The notes beneath the pieces are model-generated. The model made no database searches. It was not told where the DNA came from and saw nothing but the letters and a program-made list of their open reading frames with translations. This document shows, in pieces, positions 50,355-61,353 of a stretch of DNA of 64,000 nucleotides. The translations under genes were made by a program, and so were the position numbers. Numbering within the stretch: the first letter of the stretch is position 1; each line of letters starts with the position of its first letter. Origin of the DNA: Curtobacterium sp. MR_MD2014 (lineage in GTDB: Bacteria; Actinomycetota; Actinomycetes; Actinomycetales; Microbacteriaceae); contig NZ_CP009755.1 in assembly GCF_000772085.1 (NCBI RefSeq), forward strand, positions 2,976,001-3,040,000, written 5' to 3'.

Positions 50355-51230
50355 TCAGGAACGGGCGGCGAACGCTTGACGGAGTCGCTCGAACAGCACC
50401 GCAGGTCGAGCCGCGTCGGCAGCCGTCGCGTGCACCACGATCCACCCGTTGACAGCGAACCCGTTGCCTCGGCGCTGATCGTGTCGGAAGACGTCGCGCT
50501 CGCGGTGATGGTCGCCGTCGTACTCGAGCGCGATACGGAGCTGTGGCCAGCACATGTCCACCCGTCCGAGGAACGTACCGCGCTCATCGAACACCTCGTG
50601 GTTGAGCTCGGGCTCTGGGAAGCCTGCATCAACGACGTCGAGGCGGATCAGCGTCTCCATGGGTGACTCGCTCCCCGGACGCACGGCCTCGAGTGCAGCC
50701 CGCGCGAGAACGACCCCGTGCCCGCGGGGACGGAGCGCACGCGCGAGATCCTCGATCGTGGCGAGTCTCGCCCGTCCGACGAGGTGGTCGCCGAGGACGA
50801 CGAGCGCTCGGAAGTCGAAGAGGGTCGCGCACTCGGCCCAGGCGCGGGCCGGCGTGCTGACCGGGAGGCCGTCCTGCTCGACGGTGTCGTCGTCGGCCAC
50901 ACGATGGGCCATGACACCCGGACGCCGCATGAGGCTCCCTCCGCCGATGGTCGCCACGTGTACCCGCGACCCTTCGCGGTGTTCCCTCGGCACCGGCGCT
51001 CCCCACACGCTGACTGCGGTCGTGTGGCTGAACCGCTGGTCGGGGCGGAGCACCAGGGCGATGCAGTCGACCAGGCTCGCGTCGCGGTCACGAGGCACGC
51101 GGACGCCGTGGACGGGGCGCCGGAGATCAGCGCGGCGCATGCGGCTCGTACCCTCGCCGTACCGACGAGCTTGTGCGACGGTGAAGGCCCGTTCCGCGAG
51201 GCCGTTCGGCAGTGCGCGCGGAGTGGTCAT
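50355..51230 (-). CDS. DUF559 (Vsr-like nuclease fold) protein
   Basis: 291 residues. The N-terminal half resembles AbiEi-antitoxin-like winged-helix proteins (FTVAQARRYGEGTSRMRRADLRRPVHGVRVP, SHTTAVSVWG). The C-terminal DUF559 domain includes MCWPQLRIALEYDGDHHRERDVFRHDQRRGNGFAVNGW, where Glu and Asp match the PD-(D/E)xK-like core. These are multicopy in actinobacteria and of unproven function. Slightly lower G+C than neighbours. The start is ATG 51230, just after CCAGGAT. Flanked by inverted repeats. Confidence 0.82.
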   Translation of the reverse strand: MTTPRALPNGLAERAFTVAQARRYGEGTSRMRRADLRRPVHGVRVPRDRDASLVDCIALVLRPDQRFSHTTAVSVWGAPVPREHREGSRVHVATIGGGSLMRRPGVMAHRVADDDTVEQDGLPVSTPARAWAECATLFDFRALVVLGDHLVGRARLATIEDLARALRPRGHGVVLARAALEAVRPGSESPMETLIRLDVVDAGFPEPELNHEVFDERGTFLGRVDMCWPQLRIALEYDGDHHRERDVFRHDQRRGNGFAVNGWIVVHATAADAARPAVLFERLRQAFAARS

Positions 51231-51336
51231 GCTCGCATCCTGGAGGCGCACGACACCATCCGAGCCAGAGGCGGGCGCACCTGTGGAGAACGACCGCAGC
51301 CGAGCCTCCCGTGCGGGAGAAGCCCCTGCGTCCTGG

Positions 51337-51420
51337 TAGCACGACATGCCGCGCGCGGTCGTTGCGGGCGCACGACCTGCCGTCGAAGTCGAACCTGAGC
51401 GGCAAGTCTTGCGACCGAAA
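51337..51420. repeat. Right inverted copy of the GTCGCACGAC-type repeat
   Basis: Its reverse complement begins TTTCGGTCGCAAGACTTGCC and carries GACGGCAGGTCGTGCG and GCGGCATGTCGTGCT, matching the left copy at 50216-50302 in the opposite orientation. Confidence 0.7.
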
Positions 51421-51452
51421 CCGAGCCAGGGCCGCCCGCCGGCGCCCGCACG

Positions 51453-51491
51453 CGGAAGGGCCCCGCACGCGCTGCGTGCGGGGCCCTTCCG
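51453..51491. terminator. Strong groEL terminator hairpin
   Basis: An 18-bp perfect stem, 51453-51470 with 51474-51491, 3-nt loop. It is 11 bp past the groEL stop. Confidence 0.9.
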
Positions 51492-51501
51492 GCTACCGGG
51501 A

Positions 51502-53584
<2,083 letters not shown>

Positions 53585-53743
53585 GATCTCTTGCTCCCTG
53601 GTGCTGCAGTTGCGGACGACGCCATCGCCGTCTGGCGATGACTCTCGTGCAACAACGGCGGCAAGGCAAGAGGTGTGACGTTCTTGCACGCCGATCGCGT
53701 CAGAAATCAACGTGCCCGAAACACCTCCGTCACACAGCGCGCG

Positions 53744-54334
53744 TCAGCCGCCGTAGTCGGCGCCGAGCACGACGCTGACGTCGGCGTTCGGGAACGCCGC
53801 CGACTGCTCCACCGTCGCGATGCCGAGCGCCTTCGCCACACCCTGTGCCACGGCCTGCTGCTCGGGCTGCTGGTAGTACACGACCGAGGTCGTCGTCCCC
53901 GTCGTCCCGGCGTCACCCGTCGAGGCGACCTGCCAGCCCGCGGTGGTCAGTGCGCTGCTGGCGCGGGCGGCCAGACCGGTCGTCGTCGTGCCGTTCAGCA
54001 CGACGACGCTCGTCGCGCCCTGCGCCGAGGGCTCCGCAGCGCTCGGCTCCTCGGACGCGGGCGCCGACGGCGACTCCGAGGGCGTCTCCGACGGCGCGGC
54101 CGACGCCGAGGAGCTCGACGAGGGGCGCGGCGACGAGGTCGACCCCGGGAACGAGTAGCTGCCGTTCAGCAGCGCGAGCACGAGGACACCGACGAGCACG
54201 AGCACACCGGTCGCGAGGGCGCCCCAGGCGAACGCGATCCACCCGCGTCCACGACGACGGGCACCGCGGTGCGCTCCGACCCGGGGGCCGTCGGTGACGT
54301 CGTCGAACCGGTCTCGCGGGAATCTCTCGGTCAT
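53744..54334 (-). CDS. LytR C-terminal domain (LytR_C) membrane protein
   Basis: 196 residues. A basic N-terminus (RGARRRGRG), one transmembrane helix (about 33-56), a Ser/Pro/Glu linker (about 65-105) and a C-terminal LytR_C domain (about 107-194: VVVLNGTTTTGLAARASSALTTAGWQV). The domain sits outside and is thought to bind wall polymers or LCP ligases. It overlaps the DUF3263 stop by 4 bp (ATGA), the standard actinobacterial pairing. Confidence 0.88.
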   Translation of the reverse strand: MTERFPRDRFDDVTDGPRVGAHRGARRRGRGWIAFAWGALATGVLVLVGVLVLALLNGSYSFPGSTSSPRPSSSSSASAAPSETPSESPSAPASEEPSAAEPSAQGATSVVVLNGTTTTGLAARASSALTTAGWQVASTGDAGTTGTTTSVVYYQQPEQQAVAQGVAKALGIATVEQSAAFPNADVSVVLGADYGG

Positions 54335-54663
54335 CGTTCCTCTTCACGGGGATCGGGCGCGGGGGCGACGAACGCGCGCGCCGCTCGTGCTCGGGTGCGT
54401 GCGTGCCGGAGCCGCTGCAGCCGACCGACCAGCTGGGGGTCGAGCGCGAGTGCGGCGGGCAGGTCGATCACGCGGTTGAGCACCTGGTAGTAGCGCGCCG
54501 GCGACATGTCGAACTCGACCCGGATCTCCGCCTCCTTCGTGCGGTCGTGCCGCGCCCGGTCGTGCTCGAACGCGAGCACGCGCTGGTCGAGCTCGCTGAG
54601 CTCGTCGGTGGGGAGGGCGGTCACGGCACTTCCGGTCACGGTTCGGTCACGGGTCTCGCACAT
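54331..54663 (-). CDS. DUF3263 protein
   Basis: 110 residues. The DUF3263 core is LSELDQRVLAFEHDRARHDRTKEAEIRVEFDMSPARYYQVLNRVIDLPAALALDPQLVGRLQRLR, a small helix-turn-helix-like domain in actinobacteria, role unknown. It is coupled to the LytR_C gene. The start could be ATG 54663 or an internal GTG around residue 14; the core begins at about residue 22 either way. Confidence 0.85.
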   Translation of the reverse strand: MCETRDRTVTGSAVTALPTDELSELDQRVLAFEHDRARHDRTKEAEIRVEFDMSPARYYQVLNRVIDLPAALALDPQLVGRLQRLRHARTRARAARAFVAPAPDPREEER

Positions 54664-54721
54664 CGTAGGGGTGCCCGGCGGTCCGACCCTGGCACGCGGC
54701 TGGACTGTCGCGAAGCCCGGT

Positions 54722-55720
54722 TCAGGCTGCGGGCCGCCGGAACCACCGCACCCGGACGCCGAACGGGTCGCAGACCGCCGTCGCCACACCGTCGAGCGAC
54801 ACCGTGGCGAAGGCGTCCGGGTCCGCCGGGTCGACGTCGTCGGGCAGCGTCGCGGCCACCCCGCGCAGGATGCCCGTCCGTTCGACCGCGACCCAGTGCA
54901 CGCCACGCTCCGCCAGCCGGTCGACCACGCGCTGGCGGTCGGCGCCCGGCACGTAGACGAGGGTCCCGGTGGTGAGCACCACGGGACGGACGCCGTCCGG
55001 CAACGCGTCCAGTGCACGGTCGAGGTCGCCGGGCAGCGTGCCACGGATCCGGACGGGAGGCACGGCGAGCGTCGCGCGCGCCGCCTCGCGCATCAGGGCG
55101 GTGCGGTCCGTCGCCTCGGGCGGGACGGCCTCGACCAGCCGGTCGAACGCACCGGGCTCGGCGAGGTCGATCGGGTTCGGGTCGAGGGCGACCCGCGCGC
55201 CGATCCGGATCGGGGTGCCGGCCGACTCGGGGACCGCGCCGCTGGCGTCGACCGTCAGGTGCACCGACGGCTCGGCGACGGCGGTGTGCACCCGGACCGT
55301 GCCGTCCCCGGTCCGGTGGTCGAGCGTCACCCGGTCCGGGATCGAGCAGAGCCCGGCGGCGGCCCCGGCGTCGACGAGGCCGAGCGGCCGCGGGTCCGCC
55401 GCGGCGAGCGCCGCGAACAGCGGGACGACGGGACCGAGCCGCCGCGGGTCGTTGGCCTGCACCGTGGCGGCGGCGAGCGCCGTGACGAACGCGGCACGGG
55501 CCTCCCGGCCGAGCGCACGGAGCGCTCCGGGGTCCGACGGGTCGGCACCCAGCCGACGTGCGACGGCGAAGACCAGCTCCGGTTGCCGCTGCTGCTCGGG
55601 GACCGCGTCGAGGAGCGCGACCAGGTCGTCGTCGACCGAGCGTGCCCAGGCCGCGTACGACGGCGAGGCCGGAGCGATGCGCGCCGCGTAGGTGGCGTAC
55701 CGCTCGCGCGTGACGGTCAC
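54722..55720 (-). CDS. DUF2332-family protein
   Basis: 332 residues. The family pattern is visible: ASPSYAAWARSVDDDLVALLDAVPEQQRQPELVFAVARRLGAD, PLFAALAAADPRPLGLVDAGAAAGL (a SAM-dependent-methyltransferase-like motif I), RIGARVALDPNPIDL, and VWVAVERTGILRG. It may be an inactive or non-standard methyltransferase-fold protein; function unknown. GTG 55720 overlaps the GNAT stop (GTGA). Confidence 0.85.
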   Translation of the reverse strand: MTVTRERYATYAARIAPASPSYAAWARSVDDDLVALLDAVPEQQRQPELVFAVARRLGADPSDPGALRALGREARAAFVTALAAATVQANDPRRLGPVVPLFAALAAADPRPLGLVDAGAAAGLCSIPDRVTLDHRTGDGTVRVHTAVAEPSVHLTVDASGAVPESAGTPIRIGARVALDPNPIDLAEPGAFDRLVEAVPPEATDRTALMREAARATLAVPPVRIRGTLPGDLDRALDALPDGVRPVVLTTGTLVYVPGADRQRVVDRLAERGVHWVAVERTGILRGVAATLPDDVDPADPDAFATVSLDGVATAVCDPFGVRVRWFRRPAA

Positions 55721-56184
55721 GGGCGGTGCATGCCGACGTGACGGATGCCGGCCTCGTCGTAGGGCGCACCGAACCGGACGAAGCCGTGGCGTTCGTAGAG
55801 GCCCGCGACGTACTCCTGGGCGTGCAGGACGAACGGCTCGTGACCGTGCGTCTCGAGCACCCCCGCGACCAGCCGTCCGGCGATCCCCTGCCCCCGGTGG
55901 TCGGGGTGGGTGGCGACCCGGCCGATCACCCAGGCCGGCGGCTCGCTGGCCGCGGGGTGGTCCTCGTCCGGGGCGGGCCGGACGAGGCGGAGGTACCCGA
56001 CCGGATCGTCGTCGGCTCCGAACCACCAGTGCTCGGTGTCGGGCTCGCGGTCACGGCCGTCGAAGTCGTCGGCGGTGACCCGCTGCTCGAGGGCGAAGAC
56101 GCGGTTCCGCAGCCGCACGATGCCGTACAGTTCGTCCGTCGTCAGGCGGGTCCAGCGGGCGTGGCGGACGGAATGCTCGGACAT
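55717..56184 (-). CDS. ElaA-like GNAT acetyltransferase
   Basis: 155 residues. ElaA family signature YGIVRLRNRVFALEQRVTADDFDGRD, WWFGADDDPVGYLRLVRP and the acetyl-CoA loop VATHPDHRGQGIAGRLV. Acetylates an unknown small molecule or protein. ATG 56184 is 66 bp from the divergent msrB start. It is translationally coupled with DUF2332. Confidence 0.9.
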   Translation of the reverse strand: MSEHSVRHARWTRLTTDELYGIVRLRNRVFALEQRVTADDFDGRDREPDTEHWWFGADDDPVGYLRLVRPAPDEDHPAASEPPAWVIGRVATHPDHRGQGIAGRLVAGVLETHGHEPFVLHAQEYVAGLYERHGFVRFGAPYDEAGIRHVGMHRP

Positions 56185-56249
56185 CGTCGCGAGTTTACTG
56201 AAGGGGTCGGGCATCACCATCGAGCCCCGACCGGAAGCAGGAGGAAGCA

Positions 56250-56654
56250 ATGGCGTACAACGTCGACAAGTCGGACGCCCAGTGGCGCGAGGAGCTCTCC
56301 CCGGACCAGTACGCCGTGCTCCGGCAGGCCGGGACCGAGCGCCCGTGGACGGGTGAGCTGCTCGACGAGGAGCGCGCCGGCACGTACACCTGTGCGGCGT
56401 GCGGCGCGGAGCTGTTCCAGAGCGGCACGAAGTTCGACTCCGGTTGCGGCTGGCCGTCGTTCTACGAGTCGGTCCGCCCCGAGGCGGTCCAGCTCATCGA
56501 GGACAAGTCCCTCGGCATGGTCCGCACCGAGGTCCGCTGCGCGAACTGCGGCTCGCACCTCGGGCACGTGTTCCCCGACGGCTTCGGCACCCCGACGGGT
56601 GACCGCTACTGCATGAACTCGCTGTCGCTGAACTTCTCCGAGCAGGGCGAATGA
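56250..56654 (+). CDS. msrB: Methionine-R-sulfoxide reductase B
   Basis: 134 residues. Repairs R-methionine sulfoxide in oxidised proteins. Zinc sites CAACG and CANCG (CxxC pairs), GSKFDSGCGWPSFY-type motif, and the catalytic Cys in GDRYCMNSLSL. The N-terminus YNVDKSDAQWREELSPDQYAVLRQAGTERPWTGE is standard. AGGAGG precedes the ATG. It ends 36 bp before tRNA-Thr. Confidence 0.95.
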   Translation: MAYNVDKSDAQWREELSPDQYAVLRQAGTERPWTGELLDEERAGTYTCAACGAELFQSGTKFDSGCGWPSFYESVRPEAVQLIEDKSLGMVRTEVRCANCGSHLGHVFPDGFGTPTGDRYCMNSLSLNFSEQGE

Positions 56655-56690
56655 GACCCCGACGCGTCCGCCGGTAGGATGGGCGCGTCA

Positions 56691-56766
56691 GCCGGCATGG
56701 CGCAATTGGTAGCGCACCGTACTTGTAATACGGGGGTTGCGGGTTCGAGTCCCGCTGCCGGCCCCA
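56691..56766 (+). tRNA. tRNA-Thr (anticodon TGT)
   Basis: Cloverleaf: acceptor GCCGGCA with TGCCGGC, D-arm GCGC...GCGC, anticodon stem CCGTA/TACGG and loop CTTGTAA (TGT, reads ACA), T-arm GCGGG-TTCGAGT-CCCGC, CCA encoded at 56764-56766. Confidence 0.94.
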
Positions 56767-56801
56767 GATCACGGCTCCTCGTGCGGCCCGAGGCGGAGCC
56801 G

Positions 56802-58244
56802 TCACCGCACGTCGAGCTCGCCGTCCGCGTCCCGTTCGATCTCGCCGTCCGGGATCCAGACGACGATGCGGTCCAGGCGCACCCGCTCGAACGACGACCG
56901 CTCGTCGCGCAGCAGGTCCGTGACCTCCTGCGGCAGCGGGAAGCGCTGGTCGCGGCCCACCACGATCGCCTCGAACGGTGCATCGTCGACGTCGCGCACG
57001 CCGCGCGCACCGACGTACTGGTCGTAGTCGCTGGGGGTGATCGCGCCGAAGAAGATGCGGCCGTCCCGGATGCCCTCGCTCCGCAGCAGCGGCAGGAGGC
57101 GCGCGACCCCCTCGGGGCGTGTCTGCCAGACCGCCCGCGCGGTCGGGATGCTGCCGACGAGTGCGACGACGACGAGGAGTGCGGCGAGCGCGCCGGTCAG
57201 CGGCCGGGGGCGGAGCACCGCGAGCCGACCGAGTCCGACCGCGGCGAGCAGGACGATCCAGGGCGTCCACGCGCTGTAGTAGGTCGGCAGCGCGATCTTC
57301 GCCGCCACCGAGTAGAACGCGACGAGCAGCAGGAGCGGTGCGGCGAGGAACACCACCAGCCGGTCCGGACGGACGACGACCGCGAGCAGCACCCCGGCGG
57401 CCAGGACGACGAGCACCGGCAGGCCGACGCCCTGCGCCAGGAACCACCAGTTCCCCCACCACGGTGCGAACTGGTGGGTCTGCCCGGCGATCACGGCGAG
57501 GTGGCCGTTCTCGTTCTGCCCCTCCTGGAAGGCCAGCATGTAGAGCACCGCCGACCGTATGCCCATCGGGGCGTACAGCGCGACGACCGTCACCGTGAAG
57601 ACCACGGCCCAGACGACGCCGCCGACGACGAGCCGACGCCACTGCCGGAACAGCAGCGGGGCGAGCAGGAACACGGGCACCAGCACGAGCGTCGACGCCT
57701 TCGACGTCACCGAGGCGGCCATGAGCACCGCGGACAGCGGGAGCCACCACCACCGGCCGGTCCGTGTCCAGGTCCACACGGCGAAGAGCGCGGCCAGGGC
57801 GAAGAACACCATCACCGGGTCGAGGAGCGCGACACGGTCGAGCCGCGCACCGGATCCACCCCGGGGCGTCAGCGTCCAGAGCGCCGCGGCGGTCCACCCC
57901 GCCCAGAAGCCGACCTCGGCGCGGAGCCACACGAACATGACGGCGGCGCCGAGGACGACGAGGGCACTCACGAGGACCCGGGGCGCGGTGGCCCCTTCGC
58001 CCCCGACGAGCTGCGCGAGCCCGAACAGGTACTTCGCCGTCGGCGGGTGCTCGCGGTTCTGGTCGAACGCGCCGTGCACGTACGCGAAGCCGGCGCGGAC
58101 GTAGGTGGACTCGTCGCCGCCGATGTTCTCGTCCGCGATCCGCCAGAAGCACTGGTAGGCGGCCGCCAGTGCGAGCAGGACGAGGGCGACGATCCGTACC
58201 GCTCGGCGGTCCTGGAGCACGAGGGCGTGGCGTCGACTGGGCAC
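56802..58244 (-). CDS. GT39-like dolichyl/polyprenyl-phosphate mannosyltransferase-type membrane protein
   Basis: 480 residues, about 10 transmembrane helices. The catalytic DE motif is in ENIGGDESTYVRAG (about residue 44), and the EHPPTAKYLFG motif (about 64-74) and RLDRVALLDPVMVFF are GT39/ArnT-like. Such enzymes glycosylate proteins or lipids on the outer membrane face. The C-terminal domain (from about 395) is soluble. GTG 58244. Adjacent to tRNA-Thr on the opposite strand. Confidence 0.85.
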   Translation of the reverse strand: MPSRRHALVLQDRRAVRIVALVLLALAAAYQCFWRIADENIGGDESTYVRAGFAYVHGAFDQNREHPPTAKYLFGLAQLVGGEGATAPRVLVSALVVLGAAVMFVWLRAEVGFWAGWTAAALWTLTPRGGSGARLDRVALLDPVMVFFALAALFAVWTWTRTGRWWWLPLSAVLMAASVTSKASTLVLVPVFLLAPLLFRQWRRLVVGGVVWAVVFTVTVVALYAPMGIRSAVLYMLAFQEGQNENGHLAVIAGQTHQFAPWWGNWWFLAQGVGLPVLVVLAAGVLLAVVVRPDRLVVFLAAPLLLLVAFYSVAAKIALPTYYSAWTPWIVLLAAVGLGRLAVLRPRPLTGALAALLVVVALVGSIPTARAVWQTRPEGVARLLPLLRSEGIRDGRIFFGAITPSDYDQYVGARGVRDVDDAPFEAIVVGRDQRFPLPQEVTDLLRDERSSFERVRLDRIVVWIPDGEIERDADGELDVR

Positions 58245-58563
58245 CGGACGATCCTACGGCGGGAGCCGCCGCCCTCCGGCGGGAGCACGGAGGGCCCGGA
58301 CGATGGACGTCCCGGGCCCTCCGGCGCGCGGAACGCGGATCAGGAGGCGTTCCGAGCGCTCGACGCGGTAACCAGCCGGTCGTCCCTCGATGGTGTCACC
58401 GCACCCGGTGACGTGTCCACGGTTGCGGTCCGATCCACGCGAACCCGCACGGATGTGCAGGAACCGGCCGGTCGGACTGCGTCCCCGCTGTGTGCGCGCC
58501 GGGCGGATGCCCGACGCGCACGGCCGTGCTCCGCGTCCGACCGCGATCAGTGTCCGACCGCGG
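58245..58563. other. 319-bp gene-free region
   Basis: Upstream of the GT39-like gene and downstream of the aldo/keto reductase. It contains the hairpin 58289-58322 and the small inverted repeat GTCACCG-cacc-CGGTGAC (58395-58412), a possible operator. A GC-rich frame crosses it but has no ribosome-binding site. Confidence 0.6.
58289..58322. terminator. GGAGGGCCCGG hairpin
   Basis: 11-bp stem GGAGGGCCCGG / CCGGGCCCTCC plus an ACG/CGT step and 5-nt loop. It probably ends aldo/keto reductase transcription. Confidence 0.7.
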
Positions 58564-59595
58564 TCAGCGTCCGCCCGTGATGCGGCGCTCGCGCTGGGCG
58601 ACGCCGGCGGTGCCGTAGGGGTAGTCGTCGACCCGCGGGGCACTCGCGTCCGTCAGGGCCTGCAGCTCGTCGTCGGTGAGCACGAGGTCGGCCGCGCCGA
58701 GGTTGTCCTCGAGCTGCGAGACCGTCCGGGCGCCGAGGATGACGCTCGTCACCGCGGGCCGCGCGAGCAGCCAGGCGAGGGCGACCTGCGACTTCGAGGC
58801 ACCGTGCGCGTCGGCGACCGCGGAGACCGCGTCGAGCACCTTCCACGTGCGCTCGTCGCCGTTGCGGGCCTCCCACGCCTCCATGCCGCGCTGCGGGTTC
58901 TCGCCGAGACGTGTCGAGCCCGTCGGAGCCTCGTCGCGCTGGTACTTCCCGGAGAGCCAGCCGCCGGCCAGGGGCGACCACGGGAGCAGACCGATGCCGG
59001 CGTCCAGGCACGCGGGCACGACCTCGTGCTCGATGTCCCGCACGAGCAGGTTGTACTGCGGCTGCAGCGTCACCGGCGGTGCCCAGCCGTGGGCCTTCGC
59101 CTCGTACACGGCCTTCGTCACCTGGTAGCCGAGGTAGTTCGAGAACCCGTAGGTGCCGATCTTGCCGGCGGACACGGCGTCGTCGAGGAAGCGCAGGGTC
59201 TCCTCGATCGGCGTCAGGGCGTCCCACGCGTGCATCTGGTAGAGGTCGATGTGCTCCACACCGAGCCGCTCGAGCGAGGCGTCGAGCGCGACGCGCAGGT
59301 GACGGCGGGACAGGCCGAGGTCGTTCGGGCCGTCACCCTGGGGGAACCGGCCCTTCGTCGCGAGGACGACCTGCTGCGCCTCGGTCGGGTGGGCGGCGAG
59401 CCACCGGCCGATGATGCGCTCGGACTCGTTGCCGGAGTACACGTCCGCGGTGTCGACGAGCGTGCCGCCCGCTGCGACGAACGTGTCGAGGATCTGGTGG
59501 GAGGTGGGTTCGTCGGCCTCACTGCCGAACGTCATGGTGCCGAGGGTCAGCGTCGACACCGATGTCCCGCTGTTGCCGAGGAGTCTGTAGTCCAT
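58564..59595 (-). CDS. Aldo/keto reductase
   Basis: 343 residues, longer AKR of the YajO/AKR11-13-like subgroup. Tetrad: Asp and Tyr in VDTADVYSGNESERIIG, Lys in VLATKGRFP and His in DLYQMHAWD. Cofactor end: SVILGARTVSQLEDNL. Reduces aldehydes or ketones with NADPH. ATG 59595. It is distinct from the shorter reductase at 18910. Confidence 0.9.
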   Translation of the reverse strand: MDYRLLGNSGTSVSTLTLGTMTFGSEADEPTSHQILDTFVAAGGTLVDTADVYSGNESERIIGRWLAAHPTEAQQVVLATKGRFPQGDGPNDLGLSRRHLRVALDASLERLGVEHIDLYQMHAWDALTPIEETLRFLDDAVSAGKIGTYGFSNYLGYQVTKAVYEAKAHGWAPPVTLQPQYNLLVRDIEHEVVPACLDAGIGLLPWSPLAGGWLSGKYQRDEAPTGSTRLGENPQRGMEAWEARNGDERTWKVLDAVSAVADAHGASKSQVALAWLLARPAVTSVILGARTVSQLEDNLGAADLVLTDDELQALTDASAPRVDDYPYGTAGVAQRERRITGGR

Positions 59596-59669
59596 GGCCG
59601 GGACGCTACGCCCGGTCTCCTCCGCCAGCGGGGACCTGCCAGTACCCGTCAGGGGTGCGCACCGCCCCC

Positions 59670-60455
59670 TCAGCGTCCCTCGGACAGGAAGGCGATCGCC
59701 CGCTCACGGAAGTCGCGCGACGTGGGGGCGTTGAAGTGGTTCCGACGCGGGATCTCGAAGAACGACGCGTCCGGCGCCGCCTCGGCCAACCGCACGGCGC
59801 TGTCCCGGATCCCGTCCTCGCTGCCCGCCGCCATCAGGATCGGCTGCGCGGGGGCGTTCTCCGGCGTCGGCTCGACGCTGTTCCGCATCCCCTCGACCAT
59901 CGCGACGAGCGCGCGGAGGTCGTTCCCCTCGACGTTCGCCGCCATCTGCAGGTACCCGTTCGTCACCCGGTCCTCGACCGGGGTGCCGTCGGCGATGTAC
60001 GCCTTCGCCTGGTCGACCGCCACGCGGCGCATCGGGTCGGCGTCCGGGATCCCGCCGAGGACGGCCCGCGAGATCCGGTCCGGGATCTGCTCGGCGGTGT
60101 GCCAGCCGACACGGGCGCCCAGCGAGTACCCGAGGAACGCGACGTCGTCGAGCAGGTAGGTGTCGATGACCGTGGTGACGTCGGCGACGAGCAGGTCCAT
60201 CGAGTACGCGGACGGGTCGTGCGGCTTCGACGAGGCACCGTGCCCGCGCTGGTCGAGCGCGACGACGCGGTAGCCCGCTCGGACGAGGTCACGGGTCCAC
60301 CCCGAGGCGTGCCAGTTCAGGACGGCGCCCGAGGCGAAGCCGTGCACGGCCACCACGACGGGGGCGTCCGGCTCGCCGAAGTCGTACGTCGCGAGCTTCA
60401 GGCCGTCCGGGGACATCACGGCACGGGGACGGGGCGCTTCGGGGACGAGTGACAT
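59670..60455 (-). CDS. Alpha/beta hydrolase
   Basis: 261 residues. Nucleophile Ser in LGYSLGA (about residue 115), oxyanion motif HGFASGA, the ALDQRGHGASSKP strand loop, Asp in GSEDGIRDS and a terminal His in RRNHFNAP. Substrate unknown; esterase- or lactonase-like. No signal peptide. Its ATG at 60455 is very close to the divergent YjeF_N gene, so promoters overlap coding ends. Confidence 0.87.
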   Translation of the reverse strand: MSLVPEAPRPRAVMSPDGLKLATYDFGEPDAPVVVAVHGFASGAVLNWHASGWTRDLVRAGYRVVALDQRGHGASSKPHDPSAYSMDLLVADVTTVIDTYLLDDVAFLGYSLGARVGWHTAEQIPDRISRAVLGGIPDADPMRRVAVDQAKAYIADGTPVEDRVTNGYLQMAANVEGNDLRALVAMVEGMRNSVEPTPENAPAQPILMAAGSEDGIRDSAVRLAEAAPDASFFEIPRRNHFNAPTSRDFRERAIAFLSEGR

Positions 60456-60477
60456 GGCGCGACCAGGCTACCGGGGC

Positions 60478-61308
60478 ATGGTGGTGGCCATGGACGGCTA
60501 CGGCGGCGATCAGGTCCGGGCGGCGGAGCGGCCGCACCTCGAGGCGGGCGAACCCCTCATGCAGCGCGCGGCGGCGGGGCTGGCCCGCATCGTCGGCGAG
60601 CTGCTCGACGACCCGGCGGTCCGCCCGCAGGACGGCCCGGGGTCGGTCCTGCTGCTGGTGGGCAGCGGCGACAACGGCGGTGACGCCCTGTTCGCGGGCG
60701 CGCACCTGGCGTCGGACGGGAGGCAGGTGACGGTGCTGCGCGTCGGCGCACGTGTCCACGAGGCGGGCCTGGCAGCGGCGCTGGACGCCGGGTCGCGCCT
60801 CGCCCCACCGGCACGGCCGGACCGCCGCTGGCGCGTCGCTCCGGAACCGGCGGCGTGGGCCCCGGACGGCCCGACGGACCCTGACGACGCCGGTGCGGCC
60901 GACGTCCTGCGGGCCGCCGCGACCCCGGACGCCGAGCGCCTGGCGGCGGTCGCCGCCGAGGCCGCCGCGGGAGCCGACCTCGTGCTCGACGGCATCCTCG
61001 GCATCGGTGCCGGCGGCGGCACCCCCTTGCGCTCCCCCGCTCGGCAGGTCGTCGACGCGATCCGCGAGCTCGCCCGCGACCAGCGCGCCCCGTTCGTCGT
61101 CGCCGTCGACGTGCCGAGCGGCATCGACGTCGACACCGGCGCGGTGGCCGACGACCACGTGCTCCACGCCGACGTCACCGTGACCTTCGGCGGGGTCAAG
61201 GCGGGCCTGCTCACCGGCCCCGGGGCGACGCTCGCCGGGCGGATCGAGCTCGTCGACGTCGGCATCGGAGCGGACCTGGCGACGATGGAGCCGCTCGTCC
61301 GCACCTGA
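60478..61308 (+). CDS. NAD(P)H-hydrate epimerase domain protein (YjeF_N only)
   Basis: 276 residues. The YjeF_N/AIBP fold is clear: MDGYGGDQVRAAERPHLEAGEPLMQRAA start, GSGDNGGDALFAGAHL phosphate loop, DGILGIGAGGG, VAVDVPSGIDVDTGAV and VTFGGVKAGLL. It interconverts R- and S-NADHX so that the dehydratase can repair damaged NADH. Usually fused to the dehydratase (Nnr); here the C-terminal domain is missing, so a separate NnrD gene must exist. Start is ATG 60478 or 60490. Confidence 0.85.
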   Translation: MVVAMDGYGGDQVRAAERPHLEAGEPLMQRAAAGLARIVGELLDDPAVRPQDGPGSVLLLVGSGDNGGDALFAGAHLASDGRQVTVLRVGARVHEAGLAAALDAGSRLAPPARPDRRWRVAPEPAAWAPDGPTDPDDAGAADVLRAAATPDAERLAAVAAEAAAGADLVLDGILGIGAGGGTPLRSPARQVVDAIRELARDQRAPFVVAVDVPSGIDVDTGAVADDHVLHADVTVTFGGVKAGLLTGPGATLAGRIELVDVGIGADLATMEPLVRT

Positions 61309-61353
61309 CGCCGGTCCGCGCCCGACACCGACCCGGCGTCGACGGGAACGGGA

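Noticed and set aside
58254..58643. 129-codon minus-strand frame across the aldo/keto reductase 3' end
   Set aside because: It overlaps the reductase in another phase and has Arg/Pro-rich shadow composition.
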